From CAYUHK01 sp964475165 (GTDB taxonomy: Bacteria; Verrucomicrobiota; Kiritimatiellia; JAAZAB01): 64,000 nt of DNA. Location of the stretch: the NCBI GenBank assembly GCA_964475165.1, contig CAYYVN010000002.1:1-64000 (forward strand), written 5' to 3'. Of the stretch, positions 8,484 through 16,154 are shown piece by piece; position 1 is the first letter of the stretch, and each line of letters opens with the position of its first letter. Position numbers and translations under genes: made by a program. The notes below the pieces were generated by a model. That model was not told where the DNA came from and did not search any database. It saw only the letters and a program-made list of their open reading frames with translations.

Positions 8484-9380
8484 CGGTAACGCTTGCGCAC
8501 TACTGACGGCCAAGGCGCCCAGCATGCTGACGGCCAATCCTTCGCGAATGCCCAAACCGCCCGGTGTGATCGGAATGGCTGCAATGGCGATGATGATTGG
8601 AATTACCGTTAGATAGTCCAGGGGACTGAGCGCTATTTGGAAACAGCGCCCGATGCAATAACATTGCAAGATCAAGAGCAGATGAGCGGCCAGCGAGATC
8701 AGCACCGTCCAAGTCAGCACAGCGGTTTGGCGCTGATAGAGATAGAAGGAAATCAAGAGCCGCTTGAAGATGCGTTCGAAGCGCGGATGGCGTTTGATTT
8801 TATCGGCCAGCGACCAGTTATCGAAACGGTTGATATTGAAGATGATCAACAGGCCGATAAGCGTCGCCAGGATCAAGCCCAACATGAGCAGCGCCGGCAG
8901 ATGGGTTTCCCAGCGGCTGAGAAAGAATTGGGCACGTGTTAGCAGCATGAGCGCCGCAATAAAATAGAGGGTGATCATGCCAATGGCGCGGTCGATGATG
9001 ACCGTGGCCACCGCTTCCGTTTTTTTGTGATGTGTTTCTTGGGCGGTGTAATAGGCCCGCGCCAAGTCGCCGCCGGTGGAGCCGAACATGAAAGAGTTAA
9101 AGAACTGGCCGATGAAATAGACGGCGTAACAGCGTCTCCAAGATATTTTCAGGCCATGGGTCTCGAGGATGATTTTCCAACGCACCATGCCAGCATGGAA
9201 GCAGGCATAGCTCAAGCAGATGCCGGCGATCAGCCAGGGGGTATGGTTCAAACTTTCGCGGAGGGTCGCGCCCAGGGCGCGCATATCGATTTTATGCAGC
9301 AGATAAAAAATGATCCCGAAAGCCAGCGCCAGGCGCAAAAACATGAAACAAGTTTTACGCAACGCAGCGGCGGGCTTCAT
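8313..9380 (-). CDS. Flippase-like integral membrane protein (LPG-synthase TM / UPF0104 family)
   Basis: This 355-residue polytopic protein has about eight hydrophobic segments. It carries the family block SWRRCYAVYFIGQFFNSFMFG followed by STGGDLARAYY, plus TVIIDRAIGMITLY and ITPGGLGIREGLAVSML. These match the membrane domain shared by lysyl-phosphatidylglycerol synthases, AglD and YbhN-like proteins, often tied to moving lipid-linked substrates. The catalytic domain of MprF is absent. ATG 9380 overlaps the rmd stop by 4 bases (ATGA); the frame stays open upstream but that part is the antisense-free tail of rmd. Sitting with gmd-rmd, it may handle a deoxyhexose lipid intermediate (inference). 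Its last 57 codons overlap the Mur ligase gene tail to tail. Confidence 0.8.
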   Translation of the reverse strand: MKPAAALRKTCFMFLRLALAFGIIFYLLHKIDMRALGATLRESLNHTPWLIAGICLSYACFHAGMVRWKIILETHGLKISWRRCYAVYFIGQFFNSFMFGSTGGDLARAYYTAQETHHKKTEAVATVIIDRAIGMITLYFIAALMLLTRAQFFLSRWETHLPALLMLGLILATLIGLLIIFNINRFDNWSLADKIKRHPRFERIFKRLLISFYLYQRQTAVLTWTVLISLAAHLLLILQCYCIGRCFQIALSPLDYLTVIPIIIAIAAIPITPGGLGIREGLAVSMLGALAVSSAQALPLALLVYLISVVWGLMGGLIFMGYSASAGRSLHQEIIKLQQETARENGEEGIASAHE

Positions 9381-10318
9381 GGCACGGAAAGCGGGGCTTG
9401 TTGTAGATCGGCCAAGATGGCGCGCAGGCTCTCCGCCAGGGGAAGGGCGGCTTGCCATTGCGTCTCCGCTTGGATTTTGGCGATGGATATCTGCGGCCGC
9501 GGCTCCAGCGGTCGATAGCGCTGGGGATCTCTGGCCACCGTTGGTTGAACGCCAAGGATCGCGCATAATTGATCCAGAACTTCCTGGAGGGATGTCTCAC
9601 GCCCAGAAGCGATATTGTAGGCCTGCCCCGGCTGGCCGCGCTCGAGCAGCAGACGATAGGCGCGCGCCACATCACGCACATCGGTGAAGTCGCGCCGGCT
9701 TTCCAGATTACCAACCTGAATGACGGCGGGTGCCTCGCGGCGCGCAATGCGCAGCAGTTGACTGGCAAAGGAAGGTACCGCGAAGCGCGTGGATTGGCCC
9801 GGGCCGATATGATTGCCGGGCCGCGCCGTCAGGGTCGCCAAGCCATGATGGCGCGCATAGAGGAGGGTCATCTGGTCGGCGGTGGCCTTGGAGATGGCGT
9901 AGGGATTGTCGGGGGCGAAGAGCTCATCTTCGCTGAGGGGCCCTGTCCGCGGCTGGCAGCCATATACTTCCGCGGAAGTGACGACCAAGATACGGGCGGT
10001 GGCGGCTGCCTTGCGGAAGGCTTCCAGGAGGTTGATCGTGCCCAGGACATTGACGGCCAGCATCCGTTCCGGATTGTGCCAGCCCTCCGGCACAAAGGAA
10101 ATCCCGCCCAGATGCACGCAGGCTTCCGGGCGCAGGCGTCCCACCAGGCGCAGGAGGAATTCGGCATTGAGTAGATCGCCGCCAAAGCTGGGTACCGCCG
10201 CCGGCAAGCGCCGGTCGAGCGCCACATCCATGGCCAGGGGCTCATGTCCGCTCTGCAGCAATTCGCTGATCAGGTGCCTGCCGACGAACCCGCCGGCGCC
10301 AGTTATGAGCACGCGCAT
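9377..10318 (-). CDS. rmd: GDP-4-dehydro-6-deoxy-D-mannose reductase-like SDR
   Basis: A 313-residue extended short-chain dehydrogenase. The start is VLITGAGGFVGRHLISELL (NAD(P)-binding GxxGxxG), the catalytic S/T-Y-K set includes YAISKATAD, and TARPGNHIGPGQ resembles the RPFNHIGPGQ block of Rmd enzymes. With gmd directly upstream (16-base overlap), the likely reaction is reduction of GDP-4-keto-6-deoxy-D-mannose to GDP-D-rhamnose. A GDP-fucose synthase is less likely, since its epimerase signature is not obvious. The assignment of the sugar product rests mainly on the neighbour. Confidence 0.8.
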   Translation of the reverse strand: MRVLITGAGGFVGRHLISELLQSGHEPLAMDVALDRRLPAAVPSFGGDLLNAEFLLRLVGRLRPEACVHLGGISFVPEGWHNPERMLAVNVLGTINLLEAFRKAAATARILVVTSAEVYGCQPRTGPLSEDELFAPDNPYAISKATADQMTLLYARHHGLATLTARPGNHIGPGQSTRFAVPSFASQLLRIARREAPAVIQVGNLESRRDFTDVRDVARAYRLLLERGQPGQAYNIASGRETSLQEVLDQLCAILGVQPTVARDPQRYRPLEPRPQISIAKIQAETQWQAALPLAESLRAILADLQQAPLSVP

Positions 10319-11286
10319 GATCCGCTTCCGGTTTTTTGCAGTTTATCCAGATCGGCATCCACCATCATGGCAACCAATTCCTCGAAGGAGACCTGGGGTT
10401 GCCAGCCTAAAATCTGCCGAGCTTTGGAGCTATCGCCCAGTAATTGATCAACTTCGGCCGGTCGGCTGAAGCGCGGATCCTGGACAACATATTGGCGCCA
10501 ATCCAACTGGAGGTGGGCGAAGGCTTGTTCCACGAAATCCTGGACCGAATGGGTCTGGCCGGTGGCAATCACATAGTCGGTGGCCTGATCCTGCTGCAGC
10601 ATCAGCCACATGGCGCGCACATAATCGCCGGCAAAGCCCCAGTCCCGTTGGGCGTCGAGATTGCCCAGGCGCAATTCCTTGGCCAGGCCGAGCTTGATGC
10701 GGGCCGCGCCATCGCTGATTTTGCGGGTGACGAATTCCTTGCCGCGCCGCGGACTTTCATGATTAAAAAGAATGCCCGATAATGCGAAGAGATTGTAGCT
10801 TTCGCGGTAATTGATCGTGATATAATGACCGTAAGCCTTGGCCGCACCATAGGGGCTGCGCGGATGAAAGGGGGTCAATTCGTTCTGCGGCACTTCACGC
10901 ACCTTGCCATACATTTCGCTGCTGGATGCTTGGTAAAACTTGGCCTGCGGACAGACCTGCCGCATGGCCTCCAACATGCGCGTGACACCGATGGCCGTGA
11001 ATTCGCCCGTGAGCGTTGGTTGATTCCAGGAAGTGGGCACGAAAGACATGGCCGCCAGGTTGTAGATTTCGTCCGGCTGGACTTCTTCCATCAGGCGGAT
11101 GAGCGAAAGCTGATCGAGGAGATCAGCCTGTTGCAAAATGAGGCGCTCCTTGATATGCGCAATGCGCTCGAAAGTTTCGGTACTGGCGCGCCGCACCATG
11201 CCAAAAACCTGGTAGCCGCGGTCCAGCAGAAACTCCGCCAGATATGACCCATCCTGCCCGGTAATGCCTGTGATCAGAGCTTTCAT
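10303..11286 (-). CDS. gmd: GDP-mannose 4,6-dehydratase
   Basis: It converts GDP-D-mannose to GDP-4-keto-6-deoxy-D-mannose, the branch point for D-rhamnose, L-fucose and related surface sugars. The 327-residue protein shows ALITGITGQDGSYLAEFLL, the YNLAAMSFVPTSWNQP block, YQASSSEMYGKVRE, the catalytic SPYGAAKAYGH and LFNHESPRRGKEFVTRKI, which together are diagnostic for Gmd. The C-terminus is slightly short compared with E. coli. ATG 11286 is preferred; a TTG lies two codons upstream. It follows rpsU by 68 bases and overlaps rmd by 16 bases. Confidence 0.95.
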   Translation of the reverse strand: MKALITGITGQDGSYLAEFLLDRGYQVFGMVRRASTETFERIAHIKERLILQQADLLDQLSLIRLMEEVQPDEIYNLAAMSFVPTSWNQPTLTGEFTAIGVTRMLEAMRQVCPQAKFYQASSSEMYGKVREVPQNELTPFHPRSPYGAAKAYGHYITINYRESYNLFALSGILFNHESPRRGKEFVTRKISDGAARIKLGLAKELRLGNLDAQRDWGFAGDYVRAMWLMLQQDQATDYVIATGQTHSVQDFVEQAFAHLQLDWRQYVVQDPRFSRPAEVDQLLGDSSKARQILGWQPQVSFEELVAMMVDADLDKLQKTGSGSCACS

Positions 11287-11306
11287 GCCCAAATATCCTG
11301 GGGCCG

Positions 11307-11323
11307 CCGGAAAAATTTTCCGG
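11307..11323 (-). repeat. 17-bp palindrome between rpsU and gmd
   Basis: CCGGAAAAATTTTCCGG is a perfect inverted repeat around a central base, 32 bases after the rpsU stop and 21 before the gmd ATG. It has no following T-tract in the direction of transcription, so it may be an RNA processing or stability hairpin, not a strong terminator. Confidence 0.35.
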
Positions 11324-11354
11324 GGAAAAAGGTCAGAGCGCGTTTTCAGCCGCT

Positions 11355-11522
11355 TCAGTTGAAGCGGATGCGCGAAGCCTTCTTGCGCCTTTTGGCGCTG
11401 GGTTTTTCAAAGTAGCGATGATTGCGGATTTCCCGCATCGTTCCTTCTTTGTCCAACTTCTTTTTCAGGCGCCGTAGCGCTTTATCAATGCTTTCGCCTC
11501 GCTTGAGCTTGATTTCAACCAC
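11355..11522 (-). CDS. rpsU: 30S ribosomal protein S21
   Basis: A 55-residue gene easily missed because of its size. The translation begins MVEIKLKRGESIDKALRRLK and ends with the strongly basic AKRRKKASRIRFN, the hallmark of bS21, which binds the small subunit near the anti-Shine-Dalgarno end of 16S rRNA. The start is GTG (520-522 of 11 kb) because the reading frame is closed by a TGA four codons upstream, and family proteins begin exactly with M-V-E-I. A GGGAG purine stretch lies somewhat far (about 14 bases) upstream. It precedes gmd on the same strand, so a ribosomal gene may lead the deoxyhexose operon. Confidence 0.95.
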   Translation of the reverse strand: MVEIKLKRGESIDKALRRLKKKLDKEGTMREIRNHRYFEKPSAKRRKKASRIRFN

Positions 11523-11596
11523 GTTGTGTGTTCACGCTCCCTTCCGGGTCCCAAGGCGGCAGCTGCCGCTCCGTTTGTCCTAAATGTGGGGGGCAC

Positions 11597-11623
11597 CTTA
11601 TAATAAGCCACGGGGCATGTCAA
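11597..11623 (-). promoter_or_regulatory. Putative promoter for rpsU operon
   Basis: On the minus strand a perfect -35 TTGACA (11623-11618) is followed after 15 bases by TATAAG (11602-11597). The spacer is shorter than the optimal 17. The predicted start lies about 70 bases before the rpsU GTG. Confidence 0.45.
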
Positions 11624-11880
11624 GCGGCGTAATGAAAAGATTAGCGCCGGCCTGGGAGGCGCCTGGCCGTGTTGTTTTCCGGTCAATTACCCCCTCCACT
11701 GGGCTGGCTAAAAAGATCGGTAGCCAGATCCAGGCGGAGCGCGGCCTGAGATCGGGGGTGACGGAGCTCCAGACGCAGCAGGCGTTGGCCCTGTGCTGGT
11801 TTTTTTCTGCCGGATCCCGGGCGCATATTGTCGAAGTCCAACGAGCGGCTTTTTTCAAGATGGCTGCTCACTCCTGGGTA

Positions 11881-11910
11881 TTGTCAATGCGCCCGGCTTA
11901 GTGCTATGCT
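11881..11910 (+). promoter_or_regulatory. Putative promoter for yggS-proC
   Basis: TTGTCA (11881-11886), 18-base spacer, then an extended -10 TGC-TATGCT (TATGCT at 11905-11910). The yggS ATG is 27 bases after the -10 box. Confidence 0.45.
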
Positions 11911-11936
11911 GAGGGGCGTGGATCGTTTGCTGGGCT

Positions 11937-12638
11937 ATGATGAAGGCTACACTATCAGAGAGATTATTAGCTATCCGCGAGCGCGTGGAGCGGGCCTGTC
12001 AGAGGGCTGGGCGCGCGCCGGATACGGTCAACCTGCTGCCAGTTTCCAAGACGCATGGCCCGGAACGCGTGCGGGCGGCGGCTGATTGCGGCTTAAGTGT
12101 TTTTGGCGAAAGCCGCGTCCAGGAGGCTCAGCAGAAGATCCCGCTTTGTCCCGGGCACCTGAGCTGGCATATGGTGGGGCATTTGCAGACCAACAAGGTC
12201 AAGGAGGCCGTGCGTCTCTTCAGCGTGATCCATGCGGTGGATTCGCTGAAACTGCTGCGGGCGATCGAGGCTGCCGGAGAGTTTACCGGGCGTGTGATGC
12301 CGGTGTTTCTGGAAGTCAATGTTTCGGGGGAAAGCTCGAAATACGGTTTGGCGCCCGCCGAGGTGCCGGAGGTCTTGGAGGCTGCCAATGCCTATAAGCG
12401 CGTGGAGATCAGCGGTTTGATGACCATTCCGCCGCTGGCGCCTGATCCGGAGCAGGCCCGCCCGTTTTTCCGGCAGTTGCGCGTCTGGCAAGAACGTTGG
12501 CAGCGCGAGACCGGCTTCGCCTTAGCGGAGCTCTCGATGGGGATGACCCATGATTTTGAGGTGGCCATCGAGGAGGGCGCCACCTGGATCAGGTTGGGGT
12601 CAGCTTTGTTTGGTGCACGAGAAGGAAAACAAGCATGA
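11937..12638 (+). CDS. yggS: YggS/PROSC family pyridoxal-phosphate homeostasis protein
   Basis: A PLP-binding TIM-barrel protein of 233 residues that buffers free PLP and affects amino-acid metabolism; no enzyme reaction is firmly known. The family motifs are present: LLPVSKTHGPERV with the PLP lysine, FGESRVQEAQQK, WHMVGHLQTNKVKEAV, VNVSGESSKYGL and the C-terminal LSMGMTHDFEVAIEEGATWIRLG phosphate-binding segment. Two adjacent ATGs (11937, 11940) are both possible starts. It overlaps proC by 4 bases (ATGA), the same pairing seen in many bacteria. Confidence 0.94.
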   Translation: MMKATLSERLLAIRERVERACQRAGRAPDTVNLLPVSKTHGPERVRAAADCGLSVFGESRVQEAQQKIPLCPGHLSWHMVGHLQTNKVKEAVRLFSVIHAVDSLKLLRAIEAAGEFTGRVMPVFLEVNVSGESSKYGLAPAEVPEVLEAANAYKRVEISGLMTIPPLAPDPEQARPFFRQLRVWQERWQRETGFALAELSMGMTHDFEVAIEEGATWIRLGSALFGAREGKQA

Positions 12639-13447
12639 AAAAGCGTTCCATTGTTTTTATCGGCGCCGGCAACATAACCGAGGCCTTGGTGCGCGGCTTC
12701 TTACAAGCCCGGCTGTGCGCGCCCGCCCAACTGCATGTGGCCGATATTGATCGGCGGCGCTTGCGGCATTTTCAACGCGCCTGGCAGGTGGGTGGCGGGC
12801 CGGATAACGCGCGCGCCGTGGCCGATGCCCGGATCGTGATTTTGGCGGTGAAACCATCCGTGATCTCCCCGGTGCTCAAGGAGCTGCGCGCGGCTCTGCC
12901 GCGCCGCGCGCTGGTGATCAGCGTGGCCGCGGGCGTGCGCACCAGCCTGATCGAAGCCGGGCTGGCCGCGGGCACACGCGTGATCCGTGTCATGCCCAAT
13001 GCTGCCGTGCAGGTGGCCGGCCAGGGCGCCAGCGCCCTGTGCCGCGGCCGCCGGGCGACGGCCGCTGATATGCGCCAGGCACAACGCATGTTTCAGGCGC
13101 TGGGTGTGACCGTGCCTCTGCCGGAAAAGGATCTGGATGCCGTGACGGCGATAAGCGGCAGCGGCCCGGCCTATGTGGCTTACTTGGTGGAAGCCATGCT
13201 GGCCGCCGCTCAGCGGCTGGGCCTGTCGCGACCTGTGGCGCGCAAGCTTGTTTTGGCGACCGTGGCCGGCACGGCGCAGATGTTGGCAGCAACTGCCATG
13301 GATCCCGCCGTCTTGCGCCGCCGGGTGACTTCCCCCGGGGGGACCACGGCGGCGGCCCTGGCTGTGCTGGAAAAACGTCAAGTGCACACAGCATTATTGC
13401 ATGCCATTCAAGCGGCGCATCAACGTGCGCGCGCCTTAGCGCTCTGA
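12635..13447 (+). CDS. proC: Pyrroline-5-carboxylate reductase
   Basis: The last step of proline synthesis: NAD(P)H reduction of 1-pyrroline-5-carboxylate. The 270-residue enzyme has the Rossmann start VFIGAGNITEALVRGFL, the ILAVKPSVISPVL segment, VIRVMPNAAVQVAGQGASAL, and the C-terminal signature AISGSGPAYVAYLVEAM with VTSPGGTTAAAL. All P5CR landmarks are intact. It begins inside the yggS stop (ATGA) and is followed after 5 bases by the DUF3108 gene, so the three are probably cotranscribed. Confidence 0.95.
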   Translation: MKKRSIVFIGAGNITEALVRGFLQARLCAPAQLHVADIDRRRLRHFQRAWQVGGGPDNARAVADARIVILAVKPSVISPVLKELRAALPRRALVISVAAGVRTSLIEAGLAAGTRVIRVMPNAAVQVAGQGASALCRGRRATAADMRQAQRMFQALGVTVPLPEKDLDAVTAISGSGPAYVAYLVEAMLAAAQRLGLSRPVARKLVLATVAGTAQMLAATAMDPAVLRRRVTSPGGTTAAALAVLEKRQVHTALLHAIQAAHQRARALAL

Positions 13448-13452
13448 ATATT

Positions 13453-14247
13453 ATGCATACCCGCCTGCTACTGATTTTGACCGCAGGACTATGGCTGCCC
13501 TTGAGCGCGGCGGCCGAGAAGCCCGCGCTCTGGTTTCCGGTTGGCGAAAAAATGACCTTTGCCGTCAGCTGGGGACCCTGGACGGTGGGCTATAGCACGG
13601 TCTGGACCGAATGGATCGAAGAAGATGGCCGCGAGCTACTGGCCATCCGCGTTCGCTCGCGCTCCACCAGTTTTCTGGATAAAATTTTTCCGGTGGATGA
13701 TTTTCTGGAAAGCGTCGTGGACCCCGTCACTTTTTTGCCACTGCGTTTTTATAAGCAGTTGAGCGAGGGGCGTTACCGCCTGCGCGAGGTGACCACCTTC
13801 GATCACCACAAGCAAAGGGCGTATTGGCAGCACTTACTCAGGGATAGCCAGGAGGATTTTGAGATTCAAGCTGATACGCGCGATCTGCTGAGTTTCATGT
13901 TCTTCATGCGTTCGCAGGAATGGGAAGAGCATAAGTGCTATTATTTTCAGGTCATGGCCGATGAGAAGCTCTATGATCTCCATGTCATCGTCGATGACTA
14001 TGAGGAGCTGCAACTGCCCCAATTTGGCAAGGTGCGCAGCCTGAAGATGCAGCCGCAAGCCGCCTTTCATGGGTTATTCGTGCGGGTGGGGCGCCTGCAG
14101 GTGTGGGTTTCGGATGACGAGCGTTGCCTGTTGACCGCGGGGCTGGCCAGCCTGCCTTTTCCGATTGGAACGATACGAGTCATGCTCAAGGATGTTGAAG
14201 GTCCCGGCGATGATTTTTGGGTTAAGCTTCCCGCCGCCAAGCGCTGA
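13453..14247 (+). CDS. DUF3108 periplasmic protein
   Basis: A 264-residue exported protein: a signal peptide (LLLILTAGLWLPLSAAA, about residues 4-20) precedes a beta-rich domain starting LWFPVGEKMTFAVSWGPWTVGYSTV. The sequence LTFxVxWGxxxVGxxxL, with later DKIFPVDDFLESVVDP and FDH...RAYW elements, fits DUF3108, a domain found in Gram-negative periplasmic proteins of unknown function. It lies between proC and the heptose kinase at the head of the LPS block, so an envelope role is plausible but not shown. Confidence 0.8.
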   Translation: MHTRLLLILTAGLWLPLSAAAEKPALWFPVGEKMTFAVSWGPWTVGYSTVWTEWIEEDGRELLAIRVRSRSTSFLDKIFPVDDFLESVVDPVTFLPLRFYKQLSEGRYRLREVTTFDHHKQRAYWQHLLRDSQEDFEIQADTRDLLSFMFFMRSQEWEEHKCYYFQVMADEKLYDLHVIVDDYEELQLPQFGKVRSLKMQPQAAFHGLFVRVGRLQVWVSDDERCLLTAGLASLPFPIGTIRVMLKDVEGPGDDFWVKLPAAKR

Positions 14248-14272
14248 GCGGGATCAGGTAGGGAGAGGTGCT

Positions 14273-15310
14273 ATGAACACTAAAATTCAACAAGCCCGGC
14301 GCTTGGTTGCCCAATTCAAGCAGCAACGCATCTTGGTGATTGGTGACCTGATGCTGGATCAATATATCTATGGCACAGCCGACCGTATTTCGCCTGAGGC
14401 GCCCGTGCCGGTGGTGCGTGTGCGAGAGGAAAAAAACATGCCCGGGGGTGCAGCCAATGTGGCCCGCAACGTGCAGGCCTTAGGCGGGCATGCCATCCTG
14501 GGCGGCGTCGTGGGCCAGGATGCTCCCGGGCAGGAATTGTTGGCGACGCTGACCCGGGAGGGTATCGCCACGTCGGCGGTGATAGCCGTGCCGGGTTTTC
14601 GCACGGCGGTGAAAACCAGGATTATCGCCGAACGCCAGCAGATGGTGCGTGTGGATTGTGAGGATCGCGTGCAGTTATCGCCGGCGGCCTGGCGGAAATT
14701 ATATCGCGAGATCAGCGCCGTGATGGGCTCGGTCGATGGGGTGATCATCGAGGATTATTCCAAGGGTCTGATACGCCAGCCCTTGATCAACGCCGTTCTG
14801 ACGGCGGCGCGGCGCGCGCGCGTGCCGGTAGCTTTGGATCCTACTCCGCATACCCGGTTGCATTGCCAGGGGCTGGCCGTGGTCACTCCTAATCGCAAAG
14901 AGGCCTTGACGCTGGCCGGCCTGCCGGAACATCCGCCCCCAGAAAATCCTCTGCAGGATGGCACCTTGATGCAGGCGGCGCGGATTCTCATGCAGCACTG
15001 GCGGCCAGCTTGCCTGGTGATCACCCTGGGGGCGCAGGGCATGCTGGTCAAGCGCCCGGGCCGCGCGCCGCTGCACATTCCCACCGTCGCCCGCGAGGTA
15101 TTCGATGTGAGCGGGGCCGGCGATACGGTGGTGGCTGTTTTTCTGCTGGCTCTGGCGGCGGGTGCCGCTGCTCCCATAGCCGCCGCCATGGCGACTTGCG
15201 CGGCGGGGGTAGTGGTGGGCAAAGTCGGCACGGCGGTTTGCACCAGCCGGGAGCTGATTGCTTTTTATCGGGGGTTGATCAAAACCGAAGCGCGCACCCG
15301 GCCACGCTAG
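14273..15310 (+). CDS. rfaE1: D-glycero-beta-D-manno-heptose 7-phosphate kinase (RfaE domain I)
   Basis: A 345-residue PfkB/ribokinase-type sugar kinase that phosphorylates heptose 7-phosphate at C1 during synthesis of the LPS inner-core heptose precursor. The pattern RILVIGDLMLDQYIYGTADRISPEAPVPVV followed by NMPGGAANVARNVQALGG is diagnostic for the RfaE kinase domain; the ATP-site motif reads DVSGAGDTVVAVF. The nucleotidyltransferase half of bifunctional HldE is absent. The ATG at 14273 has GGGAGAGG upstream; the frame remains open further upstream but that overlaps the previous gene. Confidence 0.93.
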   Translation: MNTKIQQARRLVAQFKQQRILVIGDLMLDQYIYGTADRISPEAPVPVVRVREEKNMPGGAANVARNVQALGGHAILGGVVGQDAPGQELLATLTREGIATSAVIAVPGFRTAVKTRIIAERQQMVRVDCEDRVQLSPAAWRKLYREISAVMGSVDGVIIEDYSKGLIRQPLINAVLTAARRARVPVALDPTPHTRLHCQGLAVVTPNRKEALTLAGLPEHPPPENPLQDGTLMQAARILMQHWRPACLVITLGAQGMLVKRPGRAPLHIPTVAREVFDVSGAGDTVVAVFLLALAAGAAAPIAAAMATCAAGVVVGKVGTAVCTSRELIAFYRGLIKTEARTRPR

Positions 15311-15406
15311 TGGCGCGGGGCGGTCCGCGACTGATCGGCTCGTTTTTCAAGCTCGACAGCTGGGCCGGCTCCGTTTAAGCTTTCCTACATTGGCGGCCAT
15401 AATGCT

Positions 15407-16153
15407 ATGAAGATCATTGGAGTGATACCGGCGCGTTGGGGATCAACCCGGTTTCCGGGCAAGATCCTAGCTCCCTTATGCGGCAAGCCTTTGGTGCAAT
15501 GGGTCGTGGAGCGCAGTCGGCAGGCGCGGCGGCTCAGCGAGGTGTTGGTGGCGACCGATGATGAGCGTATCCGCCAGGCGCTGGCGGGGCTGGGCGTGCG
15601 CGTGGTGATGACGCGCCCGGATCATCCTTCCGGCACCGATCGCGTGGCGGAAGCGGTGGGGGATCTGGCGGCGGATATCGTGGCCAATATCCAGGGCGAT
15701 GAACCACTGTTGGAGCCCGAGCTCATTGATCGTTTAGTGGAGGTTATGGCCGCTGATGCTCGCTGGGATATGGCTACGGCGGCGGCGCCGCTGGCGGCTG
15801 AGGATCTTTCCAATCCGGCGGCCTGTAAAGTGGTGATGGATGGGGAAGATCGGGCGCTTTATTTTTCGCGTAGTCCGATTCCGCATGTTCGCGATATTGC
15901 TTGGCCATCCCCGCCGCAGTTGCATTGGCGGCATATCGGTATCTATTTATATCAGGCTCCGTTTCTGGCCCGGTTGGTAGCGGAGCCTCCCTCTGCATTG
16001 GAAGAGGCCGAGCGCCTGGAGCAATTGCGGGCCCTGCACCTGGGCGCGCGCATTAAGGTCTTACGCACGGCGCATTCCAGCCTGGGCGTGGATACGCCCG
16101 CCGATGTGCCGCGGGTTGAAGCAAAGATGAGAGAAATGGGCTTGGTGGGGTGA
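15407..16153 (+). CDS. kdsB: 3-deoxy-manno-octulosonate cytidylyltransferase (CMP-KDO synthetase)
   Basis: It activates KDO as CMP-KDO for transfer to lipid A. The 248-residue enzyme shows IGVIPARWGSTRFPGKILAPLCGKPLVQWV, the CTP-site region, ATDDERI, MTRPDHPSGTDRVAEAV, VNIQGDEPLL in the form ANIQGDEPLLEPELI, and YFSRSPIPHVRD with the later HIGIYLY. This is a complete set. It is separated by one base from kdsA, so two consecutive KDO enzymes are cotranscribed. Confidence 0.96.
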   Translation: MKIIGVIPARWGSTRFPGKILAPLCGKPLVQWVVERSRQARRLSEVLVATDDERIRQALAGLGVRVVMTRPDHPSGTDRVAEAVGDLAADIVANIQGDEPLLEPELIDRLVEVMAADARWDMATAAAPLAAEDLSNPAACKVVMDGEDRALYFSRSPIPHVRDIAWPSPPQLHWRHIGIYLYQAPFLARLVAEPPSALEEAERLEQLRALHLGARIKVLRTAHSSLGVDTPADVPRVEAKMREMGLVG

Positions 16154-16154
16154 T

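Larger units (their letters stand above)
11523..11936. other. 414-base divergent region rpsU / yggS
   Basis: It contains a predicted promoter on each strand near its ends (see separate entries). The middle, about 11640-11870, holds no tRNA T-loop pattern and no recognised RNA. A minus-strand GTG-initiated reading frame of about 62 codons (11683-11871), rich in Arg and Leu, is present, but its ribosome-binding site is badly placed and I recognise no homology, so it is not called as a gene. Confidence 0.6.
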
